DNA of 64,000 bases from Myxococcales bacterium (GTDB taxonomy: Bacteria; Myxococcota_A; Polyangia; Fen-1088): contig PLNW01000083.1 of NCBI GenBank assembly GCA_003142855.1, positions 62,001-126,000 of the forward strand, given 5' to 3'. Shown here piece by piece: positions 8,467-16,998 of the stretch; position 1 is the stretch's first letter, and every line of letters starts with the position of its first letter. The notes beneath the pieces were generated by a model. The model searched no databases. It was not told the origin of the DNA and saw nothing but the letters and a program-made list of their open reading frames with translations. Position numbers and translations under genes: made by a program.

Positions 8467-11400
8467 CTAGTTGCCCGTCGCCTCAGGGGCTGCCGACGCT
8501 GGCAAGAGCGGCCTCCCCAGCGCACCCTGAGCATCGATGAAACGTTCCAGCGCGGCCACGGCTTTGGCACAGGTCGCGTTGGCGTAGTACGCGCGGCCCA
8601 GGTAGTAGAGCAGCTCGGGCCGTCGCTTGACGTATTCGGCGTCGTCAGCCAGGGGCTTCAGCTCGTCGATGGCGTCGCCGTAGAACTCGGCCTTGTATTC
8701 GAGAACACCGGTGAGTAGGGCCACGTCTTTGCCCAATTTGGTGCCCCAGGTCTCCTCGGGCCAGTCGTCGACGACCTTGAAGGCGCTGGCGAACTTGTTC
8801 TTGTCCACCAGCGCCACGATCTGCTGGTAGTCCCCGCGCACCCGCTCGGCTACGGCGGGCGCCAATCCCGGTGGCGGCACCGGCGGTTGCAGACCATCGT
8901 CCGGGGCCAGCGCGATCTCGGGATCGCGGTCCTCGCGCGTGGCCACCAGATCAAGCAGCAGACGCGTGTGTGCCACCTCGGGACCGTTGCCCGCGGCCTC
9001 GGCCCGTCGCTGCCACAGGTGGGCCTCGCGCGCCTTGCCGTGAGACAGCAGGCTGCGCGCCAGCCGCGCCATGGAAACAGCCCGGTCAGGTCCGTCGTAT
9101 CCGGCCACCAGCTCGCTTAGGCGGCCGTAGGGCCACATGGGGCCGTAGATCTTGGCCAGGTAGGGATCGAACTTGGCATAGCCCAAAAGATCGCGCGGGG
9201 CCGCAAACTCGATGAGCGCGTTGTCGTCGGTGTTGATGCGCGCGCCCGCGGTGAACGAGCGCAATTCCTCAGGCCCGAGCAGCAGGAACGCGGGCACGTC
9301 GTGGGGCGAAGCGAACCCAGCCCGCTTGGCCTCGGCGGCAACGATGGGATCTTGGAAGGCACGCGCGATCCGGCGCACATCCAGATTGATGGGGTGGCGG
9401 CTGGCAATCAGGATGGTGTCGGAGGACAAGTCCTCGGCGGCGAACACCATCACGAAGGGAAACTCCCCGGCCAGCGTGCGGTAGATGGCCTTGATGTTCC
9501 AGGGGGCCATCTCGTAAAGCTGCGCCCACTGGCAGAAGATGCCATCGTCGCGCAGGCGCGCCTTGACGTCCTGGAAATACTCGCGCGTGAACAGGTTGGA
9601 AACCCCGGTGATCCAGGGATTGGACGGCTGGCTGATGATGACGTCGAAGAGATCGCTGCGCTGGCTGAGGAAATTGCGGCCGTCGCCTGCCAGGGCGCGT
9701 ACTTTGGGATTCTCCAGGGGTCGCTGATTGACACTGTCGAAGAAGTGCGACGCCTCGTAGATGGCCGGCTCCAGTTCCACCACCTCCAGCGAGGCGATGG
9801 GATACTGGGTGACGGCACCCGCGGTCACGCCCGAGCCGAATCCGACGAGAGCGACCTTGGGCGCATGGTCGTTGTGGTAGAGCAGGAGCGGCAAGAGGCC
9901 CACACTGATTTGGGTCGGCATGTCGGCATCGTTGGAAGCGTCGACCTTGCCGTTGTTTTTCAGGGAGAACACCTTGCCCCACTGATCGACCGACACGGTC
10001 GTGGCGATGCCGTCCTTGTAGTAGACCAGTTTGGGCGACTGCCATTTCTTCTTCTGGTGGCGGTGCTCCACAATTTCGATGTAGTCGCGTGCCATGGACA
10101 CGCGAAAGAAGCCGATGGAGAAATCGGTGAGGTTCCAGCGCGGCAGGGCCAGGGCCAAAAGGGCCATGCCGGCCGCGGCGGCCATGCCGAGGAGCCGGCG
10201 CGAACGCGGCAGGCTGGTGGAAACCGCGAAGAGCAGCGCGGCCAGCCCCAGATCGAGCACCGCCGAAACGTAGATGCCTTTTTGCAGTCCCAGCTGCGGC
10301 AGCACCACGAACCCCGACAGGAACGATCCCACGATGGCGCCCACAGTATTGAGCGCGTAGGCCGAGCCCACGTCGCGGCCCACTCGGCCCAGACTCGCGG
10401 TCACCACCCGCACGGTCAGCGGGAAGATGGCTCCCATGAGGAAGGTCGAGGGCAAGACCGCGATGCAGGCCAGGGTGAACTGACACGCCAGCACCGCGTC
10501 GGCCGTGATGGAGGTGGACGACAACAGATAGGTGAAGACATAGGGCAGCCGGTCGGTGACCAGATAGGAAAGTCCGATGGCCGCCACGATGCCCAGGTGG
10601 ACCATGGCCAGGCTGCGCACCGGATCGCGGAACCGCTGCGCCAGCCGACCGAAGGCTGCCGAGCCAGTTCCCAGGCCGATGAGGAAGGCCAGCAGGATGA
10701 TGGTGAACGAGAAGATCGACGAGCCGATGATGACCGCCAGGGCGCGCGTCCAGAGAACCTGCAAGGTCATGGCCGTGGCGCCCGACACGGCGAAAGCGAA
10801 AAGGACCGCGCGTCGAGCCGCCGGCGTAATCACGACCAGGTTGGCCTCGGCCGGGTTGGCCTGGGCGGCCAGTTCGTCGAGGCTGGGACCCTTGGGCGCG
10901 GCCGGCCAGCGGCGGCGAACCCGCTGGGCGATCACGATGGCCGCGGCCAGCGACATGTCGAAACTGGCGGCCAGGAAATTGGTGCTGCGCACGCCGATGA
11001 GTGGCAGCGCGATGAACCCGGCGAGGAAGCAACCACTCACGCCGCCGAAGATATTCACTGCGTACAGCGTCCCCAGACGCAGGCTCACGCGGCCGAATTC
11101 AAAGGGGCGCGATACGAAGTAGCGAGCCAGCAAGGGCAGGGTGGCGCCCATCAGAGTGGTCGGCACGATGAGCAGCGCGGCCGAGGCCACAAAGCGCAGC
11201 AGCGAGAGCAGGGTGTAGTGATCGCCGAAGGTGGCCCACAGCCAGTGGTTGAGCCCCGGGTAGAAGTGGATGAGCCAGGGCACGGCCAGGGCGTACAGCC
11301 CGATGGCAGCCTCGGCCAGGGCATAGGCGCGCACGGAATTCTTGATTCGGTCCGCGACCTTGCCCGCCAGGTACGAGCCCAACCCCAGCCCGCCCATATA

Positions 11401-11532
11401 CGTGGCCAGGACCGTGGACACGGCCAGCGCAGTCGACCCGAAGACCAGGGTCAACATGCGCGTCCACAGCAGCTCAAGGATGAGCCCCGACGCTCCTGAC
11501 AGGAAGAAGCAGCATAGAACGACGGTTGGCAT
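8467..11532 (-). CDS. Fused MFS-like transporter / spermidine-synthase-like protein
   Basis: A 1021-residue inner-membrane protein. Roughly residues 1-470 hold two MFS-like membrane bundles (about 12 or more helices), each beginning with an SGA-type helix followed by W-TRxL (LLWTRMLTLVFGS and VLWTRALAVIIGS). A spermidine-synthase-like Rossmann domain follows at about 500-740: VALVGFGSGVTAG for SAM binding, EVVELEPAIYE, and IISQPSNPWITG where polyamine synthases have their catalytic Asp loop. The last 250 residues look helical and TPR-like. This architecture is a known but poorly characterised family. An in-frame TAG four codons before the ATG fixes the start. Confidence 0.85.
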   Translation of the reverse strand: MPTVVLCCFFLSGASGLILELLWTRMLTLVFGSTALAVSTVLATYMGGLGLGSYLAGKVADRIKNSVRAYALAEAAIGLYALAVPWLIHFYPGLNHWLWATFGDHYTLLSLLRFVASAALLIVPTTLMGATLPLLARYFVSRPFEFGRVSLRLGTLYAVNIFGGVSGCFLAGFIALPLIGVRSTNFLAASFDMSLAAAIVIAQRVRRRWPAAPKGPSLDELAAQANPAEANLVVITPAARRAVLFAFAVSGATAMTLQVLWTRALAVIIGSSIFSFTIILLAFLIGLGTGSAAFGRLAQRFRDPVRSLAMVHLGIVAAIGLSYLVTDRLPYVFTYLLSSTSITADAVLACQFTLACIAVLPSTFLMGAIFPLTVRVVTASLGRVGRDVGSAYALNTVGAIVGSFLSGFVVLPQLGLQKGIYVSAVLDLGLAALLFAVSTSLPRSRRLLGMAAAAGMALLALALPRWNLTDFSIGFFRVSMARDYIEIVEHRHQKKKWQSPKLVYYKDGIATTVSVDQWGKVFSLKNNGKVDASNDADMPTQISVGLLPLLLYHNDHAPKVALVGFGSGVTAGAVTQYPIASLEVVELEPAIYEASHFFDSVNQRPLENPKVRALAGDGRNFLSQRSDLFDVIISQPSNPWITGVSNLFTREYFQDVKARLRDDGIFCQWAQLYEMAPWNIKAIYRTLAGEFPFVMVFAAEDLSSDTILIASRHPINLDVRRIARAFQDPIVAAEAKRAGFASPHDVPAFLLLGPEELRSFTAGARINTDDNALIEFAAPRDLLGYAKFDPYLAKIYGPMWPYGRLSELVAGYDGPDRAVSMARLARSLLSHGKAREAHLWQRRAEAAGNGPEVAHTRLLLDLVATREDRDPEIALAPDDGLQPPVPPPGLAPAVAERVRGDYQQIVALVDKNKFASAFKVVDDWPEETWGTKLGKDVALLTGVLEYKAEFYGDAIDELKPLADDAEYVKRRPELLYYLGRAYYANATCAKAVAALERFIDAQGALGRPLLPASAAPEATGN

Positions 11533-11874
11533 CGAGACCGACTTCTAGCCTGGCCTGTCCGGGATGCCAACGGCTGCGGGTGATCCCTAATCCCGCGATA
11601 GCCGCAGAAGGTCGTGGTCGTAGACGTGGCCGTGGCCGTGGCCGGACATCCTCAGTCGACCACGGCCACGACCACGGCCATGGCCACGGCAATACCCCCA
11701 GACGATTGTCCCGTTTGGGTGCGCGGCTTGATCGTGGAAAGCCCTGGTATTCCGACAGCCTCTGCTGTTTCGCTTCGCTTGTCGCGGGACTGCGGATGAC
11801 GGTGTCGTGTTCTTCAGAGTCCCTTGCGCGGCTTCTTTCAATTTCCCGGCCCGCGATGCTATCGTATTCATCCA
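11533..11874. other. 342-base intergenic region with repeats, no gene seen
   Basis: The stretch separates two divergent genes, the MFS fusion and the metallophosphoesterase. It holds the second copy of the CCCGCGATAGCC motif (11592-11603), a long GTGGCC-rich inverted repeat (11625-11676) and otherwise unremarkable sequence. Open frames here are repeat-driven (runs of alternating His/Gly or Trp/Pro) and show no gene-like composition. Confidence 0.6.
11592..11676. repeat. Dispersed motif copy 2 plus long GTGGCC-type inverted repeat
   Basis: CCCGCGATAGCC (11592-11603) and GTGGTCGTAG (11614-11623) repeat the motif found at 5947-5984. Immediately after, 11625-11641 (CGTGGCCGTGGCCGTGG) pairs with 11660-11676 in 16 of 17 positions around an 18-base loop. 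Related GGCCATGGCCACGG sequence continues to about 11690. No T-run follows, so an intrinsic terminator is unlikely; it could be a REP-like element. Confidence 0.5.
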
Positions 11875-12612
11875 ATGCGCTACGGTATCCTCTCGGACAT
11901 CCACGCCAACATCGAGGCGCTGGAAACCGTCCTCAAGGCGTACGAGTCGGAGCAAATCGACAAGTACATGTGCCTGGGCGATACCGTGGGCTACGGCGCG
12001 AGCCCCAACGAGGCCTGCAACATGATCCGCCCCAGGGTCGCGCAGGCGGTGTTGGGCAATCACGATGCCGCGGTGGCGGGACGCATGGACTACTCCTACT
12101 ACTACTACGCCGCACGCCAGGCGCTCGACAAGCACGCCCAGGTTCTCGAGGCGCAGAACATGGAGTGGCTGAAGAGCCTGCCCTACGACTATCGCGAGGG
12201 AGACATCCTCTTCTGCCACGGGTCGCCCATCAACCTGCGCGAATTCGACTACATCTTTGCACGCGACCAGGCCGCGCAGTGCTTGGCCATCTGGGCCGAG
12301 CTTCCTTCGCTCACCGTGCTCGGCCATTCCCATCTGTGCAAGGCGTTCGCCATCAACCCCGAGCACCCTGGCGCGCAGGAGGTGGTGACGCTCAAGTTTG
12401 AGCTGCGACCAGGCTGGAAGTACATCGTGAGCGTGGGCTCGGTGGGCCAGCCGCGGGATTTCGATCCGCGCGCCAGCTACACCCTCTTCGACACGGCCAC
12501 GCGGACCTTCGAGTTCAAACGCGTGGAATACGACACCAAGGCCGCTGCCGCGAAGATCCTGGCCTCAGACCTGGAACCCAACTTCGGCACCCGCCTGTTC
12601 CTGGGGATCTAG
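11875..12612 (+). CDS. Calcineurin-like metallophosphoesterase (YfcE/MJ0936 type)
   Basis: A 245-residue cytoplasmic phosphodiesterase. It carries the metal-binding motifs of the family: SDIHANIEAL (D-x-H), CLGDTVGYG (GD), VLGNHDAAV (GNHD), CHGSPINL (CHG) and VLGHSHL (GHxH). Enzymes of this group hydrolyse phosphodiesters with two metal ions; the substrate is unknown. The frame continues upstream to 11824, but MRYGILSDIHAN at 11875 is the standard beginning of the fold. It is convergent with the TolC-family gene downstream. Confidence 0.88.
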   Translation: MRYGILSDIHANIEALETVLKAYESEQIDKYMCLGDTVGYGASPNEACNMIRPRVAQAVLGNHDAAVAGRMDYSYYYYAARQALDKHAQVLEAQNMEWLKSLPYDYREGDILFCHGSPINLREFDYIFARDQAAQCLAIWAELPSLTVLGHSHLCKAFAINPEHPGAQEVVTLKFELRPGWKYIVSVGSVGQPRDFDPRASYTLFDTATRTFEFKRVEYDTKAAAAKILASDLEPNFGTRLFLGI

Positions 12613-12622
12613 CTTTTCCAGG

Positions 12623-14026
12623 CTAGTTTTTCGTGACGTCCACGCCGGAAACCCGGGTCAGGCTGGCGACGGCGATGTTGTGGTCGTAGATCCCCTGCAG
12701 GGATCTCACGCGGGCCTGGAAGAAAGCCAGCAAGGCGTCGGAGAAGTCCTTGGTTTCGGCCAGTCCCACGGAAATGTTCTGCATGATGGCCGCGATCCAT
12801 TGCCGCGCGGCCTTCTCGCCCTTTTGCACAGTCGTGAGCCGCTGCTCGGCTTCCTTCATCTCTGTGTAAGCCTTCTCCACTTCGAAGTTGATTCCGCCCA
12901 GGGCATCGTCGCGGCGCAATTCCGCTTCCCGGAACTCCGCGCGCAGACGCTGGGCGTGTGCGTTCTTCACGAAGAGATCGAGCGGCATGCGGAACGCGGC
13001 CGCGATGCCCACGCCCGAGGTGTTGTAGGGGTTGTTGGCAAAGGCGTTGCTTGGGTGATCGATCGAGCTGGCATAGGCGTACGTGGCGGTACCCAGCAAG
13101 ACCAGGTCAGGATACTGGCGGCGCCATTCCAGGTCAGCCAGGGCGCGCTTGGCCGACACCATCTGCTCAAGCGCCTTGACCTCGGGACGATAGGCGTGCG
13201 CCAGATCATTGTACGAGGCGAGCTCGCGCGCGGGCACGGTTTGCGTTTCCAGCGGAGCATCGTCCACGTCAAGGTCTGCCGGCGCGCTTGGGCCGATGAG
13301 GGCGCGCAGCCCAGCCTTGGCCAGATCAGCCCCGCGCTGCGCTTCTAGCGAGCGCGCTTCGATGTCTGCGCGCATGGTGCGCAGGCGCAGGCGGTCGGTT
13401 ACCGAAGCATTGCCCGTGCCTTCGGCCAGTTCCTCGTCGATCTTTTTCTGGGCGTCGTTCAGGTAGTCCAGACCCTCGTCGAGCATGCTCAGCATTTCGC
13501 GCGCCAGCTTGGCGGCCCAGTAGGCCCTGCGAACGTTGAGTTCGACGTCGGCCACTTGACCCGATGCCTTGCTGCGTGAGGCATCGACGCCCAGCTCGGC
13601 CGCGTTGATCCCGGCGGAGATCTTGCCGAAGGTGTAGATGGGCTGGACTATCTTGAGCTCGGTGCGCGTGAAGACGCCGCGCAAGTCGGTGATGGCAGCG
13701 AAGGTTTCCTTGGGCTGAAAGGAGAAATTCGTTGTCGCGCAAGGATCATTTAGATCCAGGCCCGTGCAACGGATCTTGGGAACCGGCGCCACCATTGACG
13801 ACAAGTCGCCCGTGGGCAAGTAGTTCCGGTGCGCTTCCAGCGCCTGGGCTTCGACCCCCGCGGTGACCTGTGCGTTGGCCGCCAAGCCCGGGTTTCCCTT
13901 TCTGGCCATTTCGATCAGTTCATCGAGCTTGTAGGCCTTTGCCTGGGCGACGCCGATGAAAAGAAGGCTGGTGCTTGCCCACAGACAAGCGACAACTGCA
14001 GAACCGGAGAAACGAAATGTTTTCAT
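12623..14026 (-). CDS. TolC-family outer-membrane protein
   Basis: A 467-residue outer-membrane channel-type protein with a signal peptide (hydrophobic VVACLWASTSLLFIGVAQAKA, cleavage near residue 30). It has the helical hairpin repeats of the OEP family. The insert around residues 65-115 contains two Cys residues (IRCTGLDLNDPCATTN), unusual for TolC and possibly a disulfide. No inner-membrane or adaptor partner is adjacent; the neighbours are a phosphoesterase (convergent) and a GcvT-like protein (divergent). Confidence 0.8.
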   Translation of the reverse strand: MKTFRFSGSAVVACLWASTSLLFIGVAQAKAYKLDELIEMARKGNPGLAANAQVTAGVEAQALEAHRNYLPTGDLSSMVAPVPKIRCTGLDLNDPCATTNFSFQPKETFAAITDLRGVFTRTELKIVQPIYTFGKISAGINAAELGVDASRSKASGQVADVELNVRRAYWAAKLAREMLSMLDEGLDYLNDAQKKIDEELAEGTGNASVTDRLRLRTMRADIEARSLEAQRGADLAKAGLRALIGPSAPADLDVDDAPLETQTVPARELASYNDLAHAYRPEVKALEQMVSAKRALADLEWRRQYPDLVLLGTATYAYASSIDHPSNAFANNPYNTSGVGIAAAFRMPLDLFVKNAHAQRLRAEFREAELRRDDALGGINFEVEKAYTEMKEAEQRLTTVQKGEKAARQWIAAIMQNISVGLAETKDFSDALLAFFQARVRSLQGIYDHNIAVASLTRVSGVDVTKN

Positions 14027-14134
14027 GTCGGTGACCGGGTGGAAGGGCGACGGGTTTGACCTGGGCGGAGGCGCATGCTACCGCAAACCATACGTGGACA
14101 GTCAAGAAGGCGGTCCATAATCGAATCCTGCGTG

Positions 14135-15124
14135 ATGTGTCCCCCTGAAACCCAAGACCCGTCTTGCCTGAAAGAGGATGTCGCGCAGGTCGACCTGGGA
14201 GGGCTCGCGATCCTGCGCTGCACCGGCGCCGACCGAATCGGCTTTTTGCACCGGCTGACTACGGCCAGCGTCCAGGGCGTGGGCGTCGGGGCTGGCTGCC
14301 ATTCGCTGTTGCTCGACAGCAAGGGCCATGTCTTGGGAGACCTGCGTGTATGCGTCATGACCGACGAGGTTCGGCTGCTGGTGGCCGCGGCAGCGGGGCA
14401 GAGGATTGCCACTGCCCTGGCTCGCTATGCGGTGATGGATGATTTCGCCGTGGCGGTAGAACCCGATATGGCCGTGAAGGCGCTCTGCGGCCCAGGTTCG
14501 GCGCAGGCGTTGCGCGCGGCCGGTGTTCCCGTGCCCGAGGACTTTGCGGCTCGGCCCCGGTGGTCGCACGCGGATGCTGCCAGCCCCTTCGGTCTACTGT
14601 GGTTGGTGCGCAGCCACGATCTAGGCAGCGACGGGCTATGGGCCTTTGGCGCCGCAACGGCCTGCGCCGCGCTGGCCGCCAGCTTGGATCTGGCCGGCGT
14701 GCCGGTCCTGGCGGCCGATGTCGCGGAGGCCCTGCGCATCCAGGCCGGCGAGCCGCGCTTCGGCGCCGAGATCACCGGTGACGTCCTTCCCATGGAGGTG
14801 GGGTTGGCCGCTGCCCTGGATCACAAGAAGGGCTGCTACCTTGGCCAGGAAACCATCGTGCGCGCGCGCGACCGAGGGTTGGTGCGGCGGCGGCTGGTCG
14901 GGTTGCGCCTGAGCGGCGACGGGATGCCCACTGCCGGCGATGTGATTGTCTTTGAACAGAATCCCACGGCCGGGCGCGTGACCAGCGTGGGCCGTCTCCC
15001 TGGCCAGTCTGCCATGGCCCTGGCCCTGCTGGCCTCGGCCGTCCCAGTCGGGGCCGAGGTTGGCATCAGCCACGGCCCCGAGACCCTGACCGCCGCGGTT
15101 GTCTTCGACCGACCGGTCTGGTGA
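14135..15124 (+). CDS. ygfZ: YgfZ/GcvT-like folate-binding protein
   Basis: A 329-residue protein of the aminomethyltransferase-like family. It contains the YgfZ hallmark KGCYLGQETIVRARDRG around residues 230-246, with the conserved Cys, and the N-terminal substrate-fold segment LHRLTTASVQG. YgfZ binds tetrahydrofolate and assists repair or synthesis of certain Fe-S enzymes, such as MiaB (established knowledge). An open frame starts at 14075, but the ATG at 14135 (or GTG at 14132) gives the normal length. The abundance of Fe-S enzymes in this window fits the role. The symbol is by family only. Confidence 0.82.
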   Translation: MCPPETQDPSCLKEDVAQVDLGGLAILRCTGADRIGFLHRLTTASVQGVGVGAGCHSLLLDSKGHVLGDLRVCVMTDEVRLLVAAAAGQRIATALARYAVMDDFAVAVEPDMAVKALCGPGSAQALRAAGVPVPEDFAARPRWSHADAASPFGLLWLVRSHDLGSDGLWAFGAATACAALAASLDLAGVPVLAADVAEALRIQAGEPRFGAEITGDVLPMEVGLAAALDHKKGCYLGQETIVRARDRGLVRRRLVGLRLSGDGMPTAGDVIVFEQNPTAGRVTSVGRLPGQSAMALALLASAVPVGAEVGISHGPETLTAAVVFDRPVW

Positions 15125-15133
15125 TAGGATTTT

Positions 15134-15165
15134 GCTGTAAGGTCGTGGGTCCCCACGGCACCAGA
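15134..15165 (+). promoter_or_regulatory. Bipartite motif upstream of the sigma-factor gene
   Basis: GCTGTAAGGTCG (15134-15145), an 11-base spacer and GGCACCAGA (15157-15165). The same 12-mer, with the same spacing to GGAACAAGA, lies at 17934-17965 before the VWA lipoprotein gene. It could be the autoregulated promoter of the ECF factor encoded directly downstream, or another shared control site. No experimental promoter of this form is known to me. Confidence 0.4.
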
Positions 15166-15176
15166 GGCTTGGTTTG

Positions 15177-15770
15177 ATGGCTCATAACCCGCTCTCCGAC
15201 GATGACCTAGCGGCAACGCCTGCCGCCTGCGTCGAGAAGCGCCTGCTGGACTCGCTTGACCAGCTCTACGAAACCTACGAGCCGTCAGTCGAGCGCTGGG
15301 TGCGCCGCCTGGCCGGGCCAGGAGCCGAGGTGGAAGATCTGGTGCACGACGTGTTCTTGGTCGCCTTGCGACGGAAAAACGAGTTCCGCGGCGACGCCAA
15401 GATCTCGACCTGGCTGTTTCGCATCACCGAACTGATCGTGCGCAAACGTCGTTTTCGCCGGCGGCTTCACAGCTTCCTCGGTCTCGCTTTTCGCGACAAC
15501 ACAACCACGCTCACGCCCAGCAGCCCGACGCCGCTCGAAGAACTGGAGCGCCGCCAGCAGTGCGCGTTGCTGTACGCCGCCTTGGATCGCCTGCCTGAGA
15601 AGTACCGCACGCCTGTCATCATGTTCGACATCGACGGCCGTCCAGCCCAGGAAGTGGCGAGCCTCCTCGGAATCAAGACCAACGCCGTCTGGGTGAGGGT
15701 GCACCGCGCTCGCTCTCGGCTTCTCGATGAGCTGTCGCCCGACGGCAAGAAGACATCAAATGAGGATTGA
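15177..15770 (+). CDS. ECF-type RNA polymerase sigma factor
   Basis: A 197-residue sigma-70-family factor. Region 2 is seen in EDLVHDVFLVALRRK and the -10 recognition segment KISTWLFRIT (residues 50-85). Region 4 is seen in LDRLPEKYRTPVIM and the helix-turn-helix GRPAQEVASLLGIKTNAVWV near the end. No sigma-1.1 or region 3 is present, as expected for ECF factors. A TTG lies one codon earlier, but ATG 15177 is preferred. The next gene starts 8 bases after the stop (or overlaps if ATG 15760 is used) and encodes a membrane protein that is a plausible anti-sigma partner. Confidence 0.88.
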   Translation: MAHNPLSDDDLAATPAACVEKRLLDSLDQLYETYEPSVERWVRRLAGPGAEVEDLVHDVFLVALRRKNEFRGDAKISTWLFRITELIVRKRRFRRRLHSFLGLAFRDNTTTLTPSSPTPLEELERRQQCALLYAALDRLPEKYRTPVIMFDIDGRPAQEVASLLGIKTNAVWVRVHRARSRLLDELSPDGKKTSNED

Positions 15771-15777
15771 AAGCACA

Positions 15778-16998
15778 ATGACCGAGTCAGCCAAGGACCG
15801 GCAACTGGGGCCGCTCGCGTCTTTCGTGCGTGCTGCTGAGCCGCTGGAAGAGCTGACCGCAGGAGAGCGCGAGCGGATCAGACATCGGTTGCAAGCGGCC
15901 TTGTATCCTAGCCACCGTCCGGCGGTAGGCTTCCGCTGGTCCACGGTGCTGGCAGCCTTGGGCCTGCTGCTGGCTGGCGGTGTGGTGTTCGCAGCGGCCG
16001 GCCACTTCGGGCTCATCCCTTGGCCGCGTGAAGCGAGACCCCGGATCGGCAGCGAGCCGGCAGCCAGCAAGGCGCGGCCGCGCCCGGTGCGGGGAGTCGC
16101 TCCGTCGACGAGCGCGCCTCCCCCTGCGGCCGAGCCCATTCAGTCGCAGCCAGCCGTCGTGCCGGTGGCGGGTCCGGCCAGGCCGGCGCCGGCTACTGCC
16201 AGCCCTCGGGCTGACCGCGCGCCTCATGTCGCGCCGGTGAGGGCGGCTCCGTCCCAGACGGTCATGGCAGCCTACCCGAACTTGCAGGCCACGCTTGGCG
16301 AGGCGCCGCAAAGTCCGCGGTCACCGCTGTCAGCGATCGCGTCGGGACAAGGGGCCGAGCCTGGCTCACCCCGGCCTTCTTCCCAGCCGGTTGCTGCACC
16401 TGTGGCGGATTCTCGTCTGGCCATGCTGGCGCCTGCCCTCGACCGGCAAGCGGCACGGGCGGACCGATCGTCGCATCTCGCTCCCGCGGCGGCGCCAGCG
16501 GCTGCGACTCCGCTGGACGGCCAAGCCATGCTTGGCCAGGCGCTGCGCAGGCTACGCAATGAGCACGATCCAGCGGGCGCGCTCGATATCCTGACCAGGC
16601 ATGCATCCTTGTTTCCGCAGAGCCCTCTCACCAGCGAGCGCTCTGTGCTGGAGGTCGAGGCGCTGCTGGCCCTGGGCCGCCGTGATGAGGCTCTGCTTCG
16701 TCTGGATCGCATGTCTCTCGACAACACCCCGCGCAGCGCCGAACGCTACGTGGTGCGTGGCGAGCTGCGCGCGCGGGCGCAGCGCTGGAGCGAGGCCGGG
16801 GCGGATTTCGACCAAGCCCTGGCTCACGGCAAGGGGAGCCCGGTTTGGCAGGAGCGCGCCCTGTGGGGCCGCGCCGCGACCCGCACGCATACCGGAGACC
16901 ATGCGGGCGCCCGTGCCGACTTGCAGATCTACTTGCAACTCTATCCCACGGGCCGGTTCGCGTCCGAGGCAGAGCGTTTGTTGGCGGCCCCGCGATGA
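15778..16998 (+). CDS. Single-pass membrane protein with TPR-like C-terminus (putative anti-sigma factor)
   Basis: A 406-residue protein. Residues 1-40 are a cytoplasmic, charged helical segment (LEELTAGERERIRHRLQAAL). One membrane helix follows (STVLAALGLLLAGGVVFAAAG), then about 190 residues rich in Pro and Ala that would span the periplasm, and a C-terminal region with tetratricopeptide-like helices (AQRWSEAGADFDQALAHG). This layout, directly after an ECF gene, is common for membrane anti-sigma factors of myxobacteria; no zinc-binding anti-sigma motif is visible. ATG 15760 in the same frame is an alternative start. The ATG of the next gene overlaps its stop (ATGA). Confidence 0.7.
   Translation: MTESAKDRQLGPLASFVRAAEPLEELTAGERERIRHRLQAALYPSHRPAVGFRWSTVLAALGLLLAGGVVFAAAGHFGLIPWPREARPRIGSEPAASKARPRPVRGVAPSTSAPPPAAEPIQSQPAVVPVAGPARPAPATASPRADRAPHVAPVRAAPSQTVMAAYPNLQATLGEAPQSPRSPLSAIASGQGAEPGSPRPSSQPVAAPVADSRLAMLAPALDRQAARADRSSHLAPAAAPAAATPLDGQAMLGQALRRLRNEHDPAGALDILTRHASLFPQSPLTSERSVLEVEALLALGRRDEALLRLDRMSLDNTPRSAERYVVRGELRARAQRWSEAGADFDQALAHGKGSPVWQERALWGRAATRTHTGDHAGARADLQIYLQLYPTGRFASEAERLLAAPR

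Noticed and set aside
9301-11499. 732-residue plus-strand open frame
   Set aside because: Lies antisense over the MFS/spermidine-synthase gene; low complexity in Gly, Arg, His and Gln with no recognised domain or ribosome site.
15145-15156. GTGGG/CCCAC hairpin before the sigma factor gene
   Set aside because: The loop would be only two bases, which is sterically unlikely.
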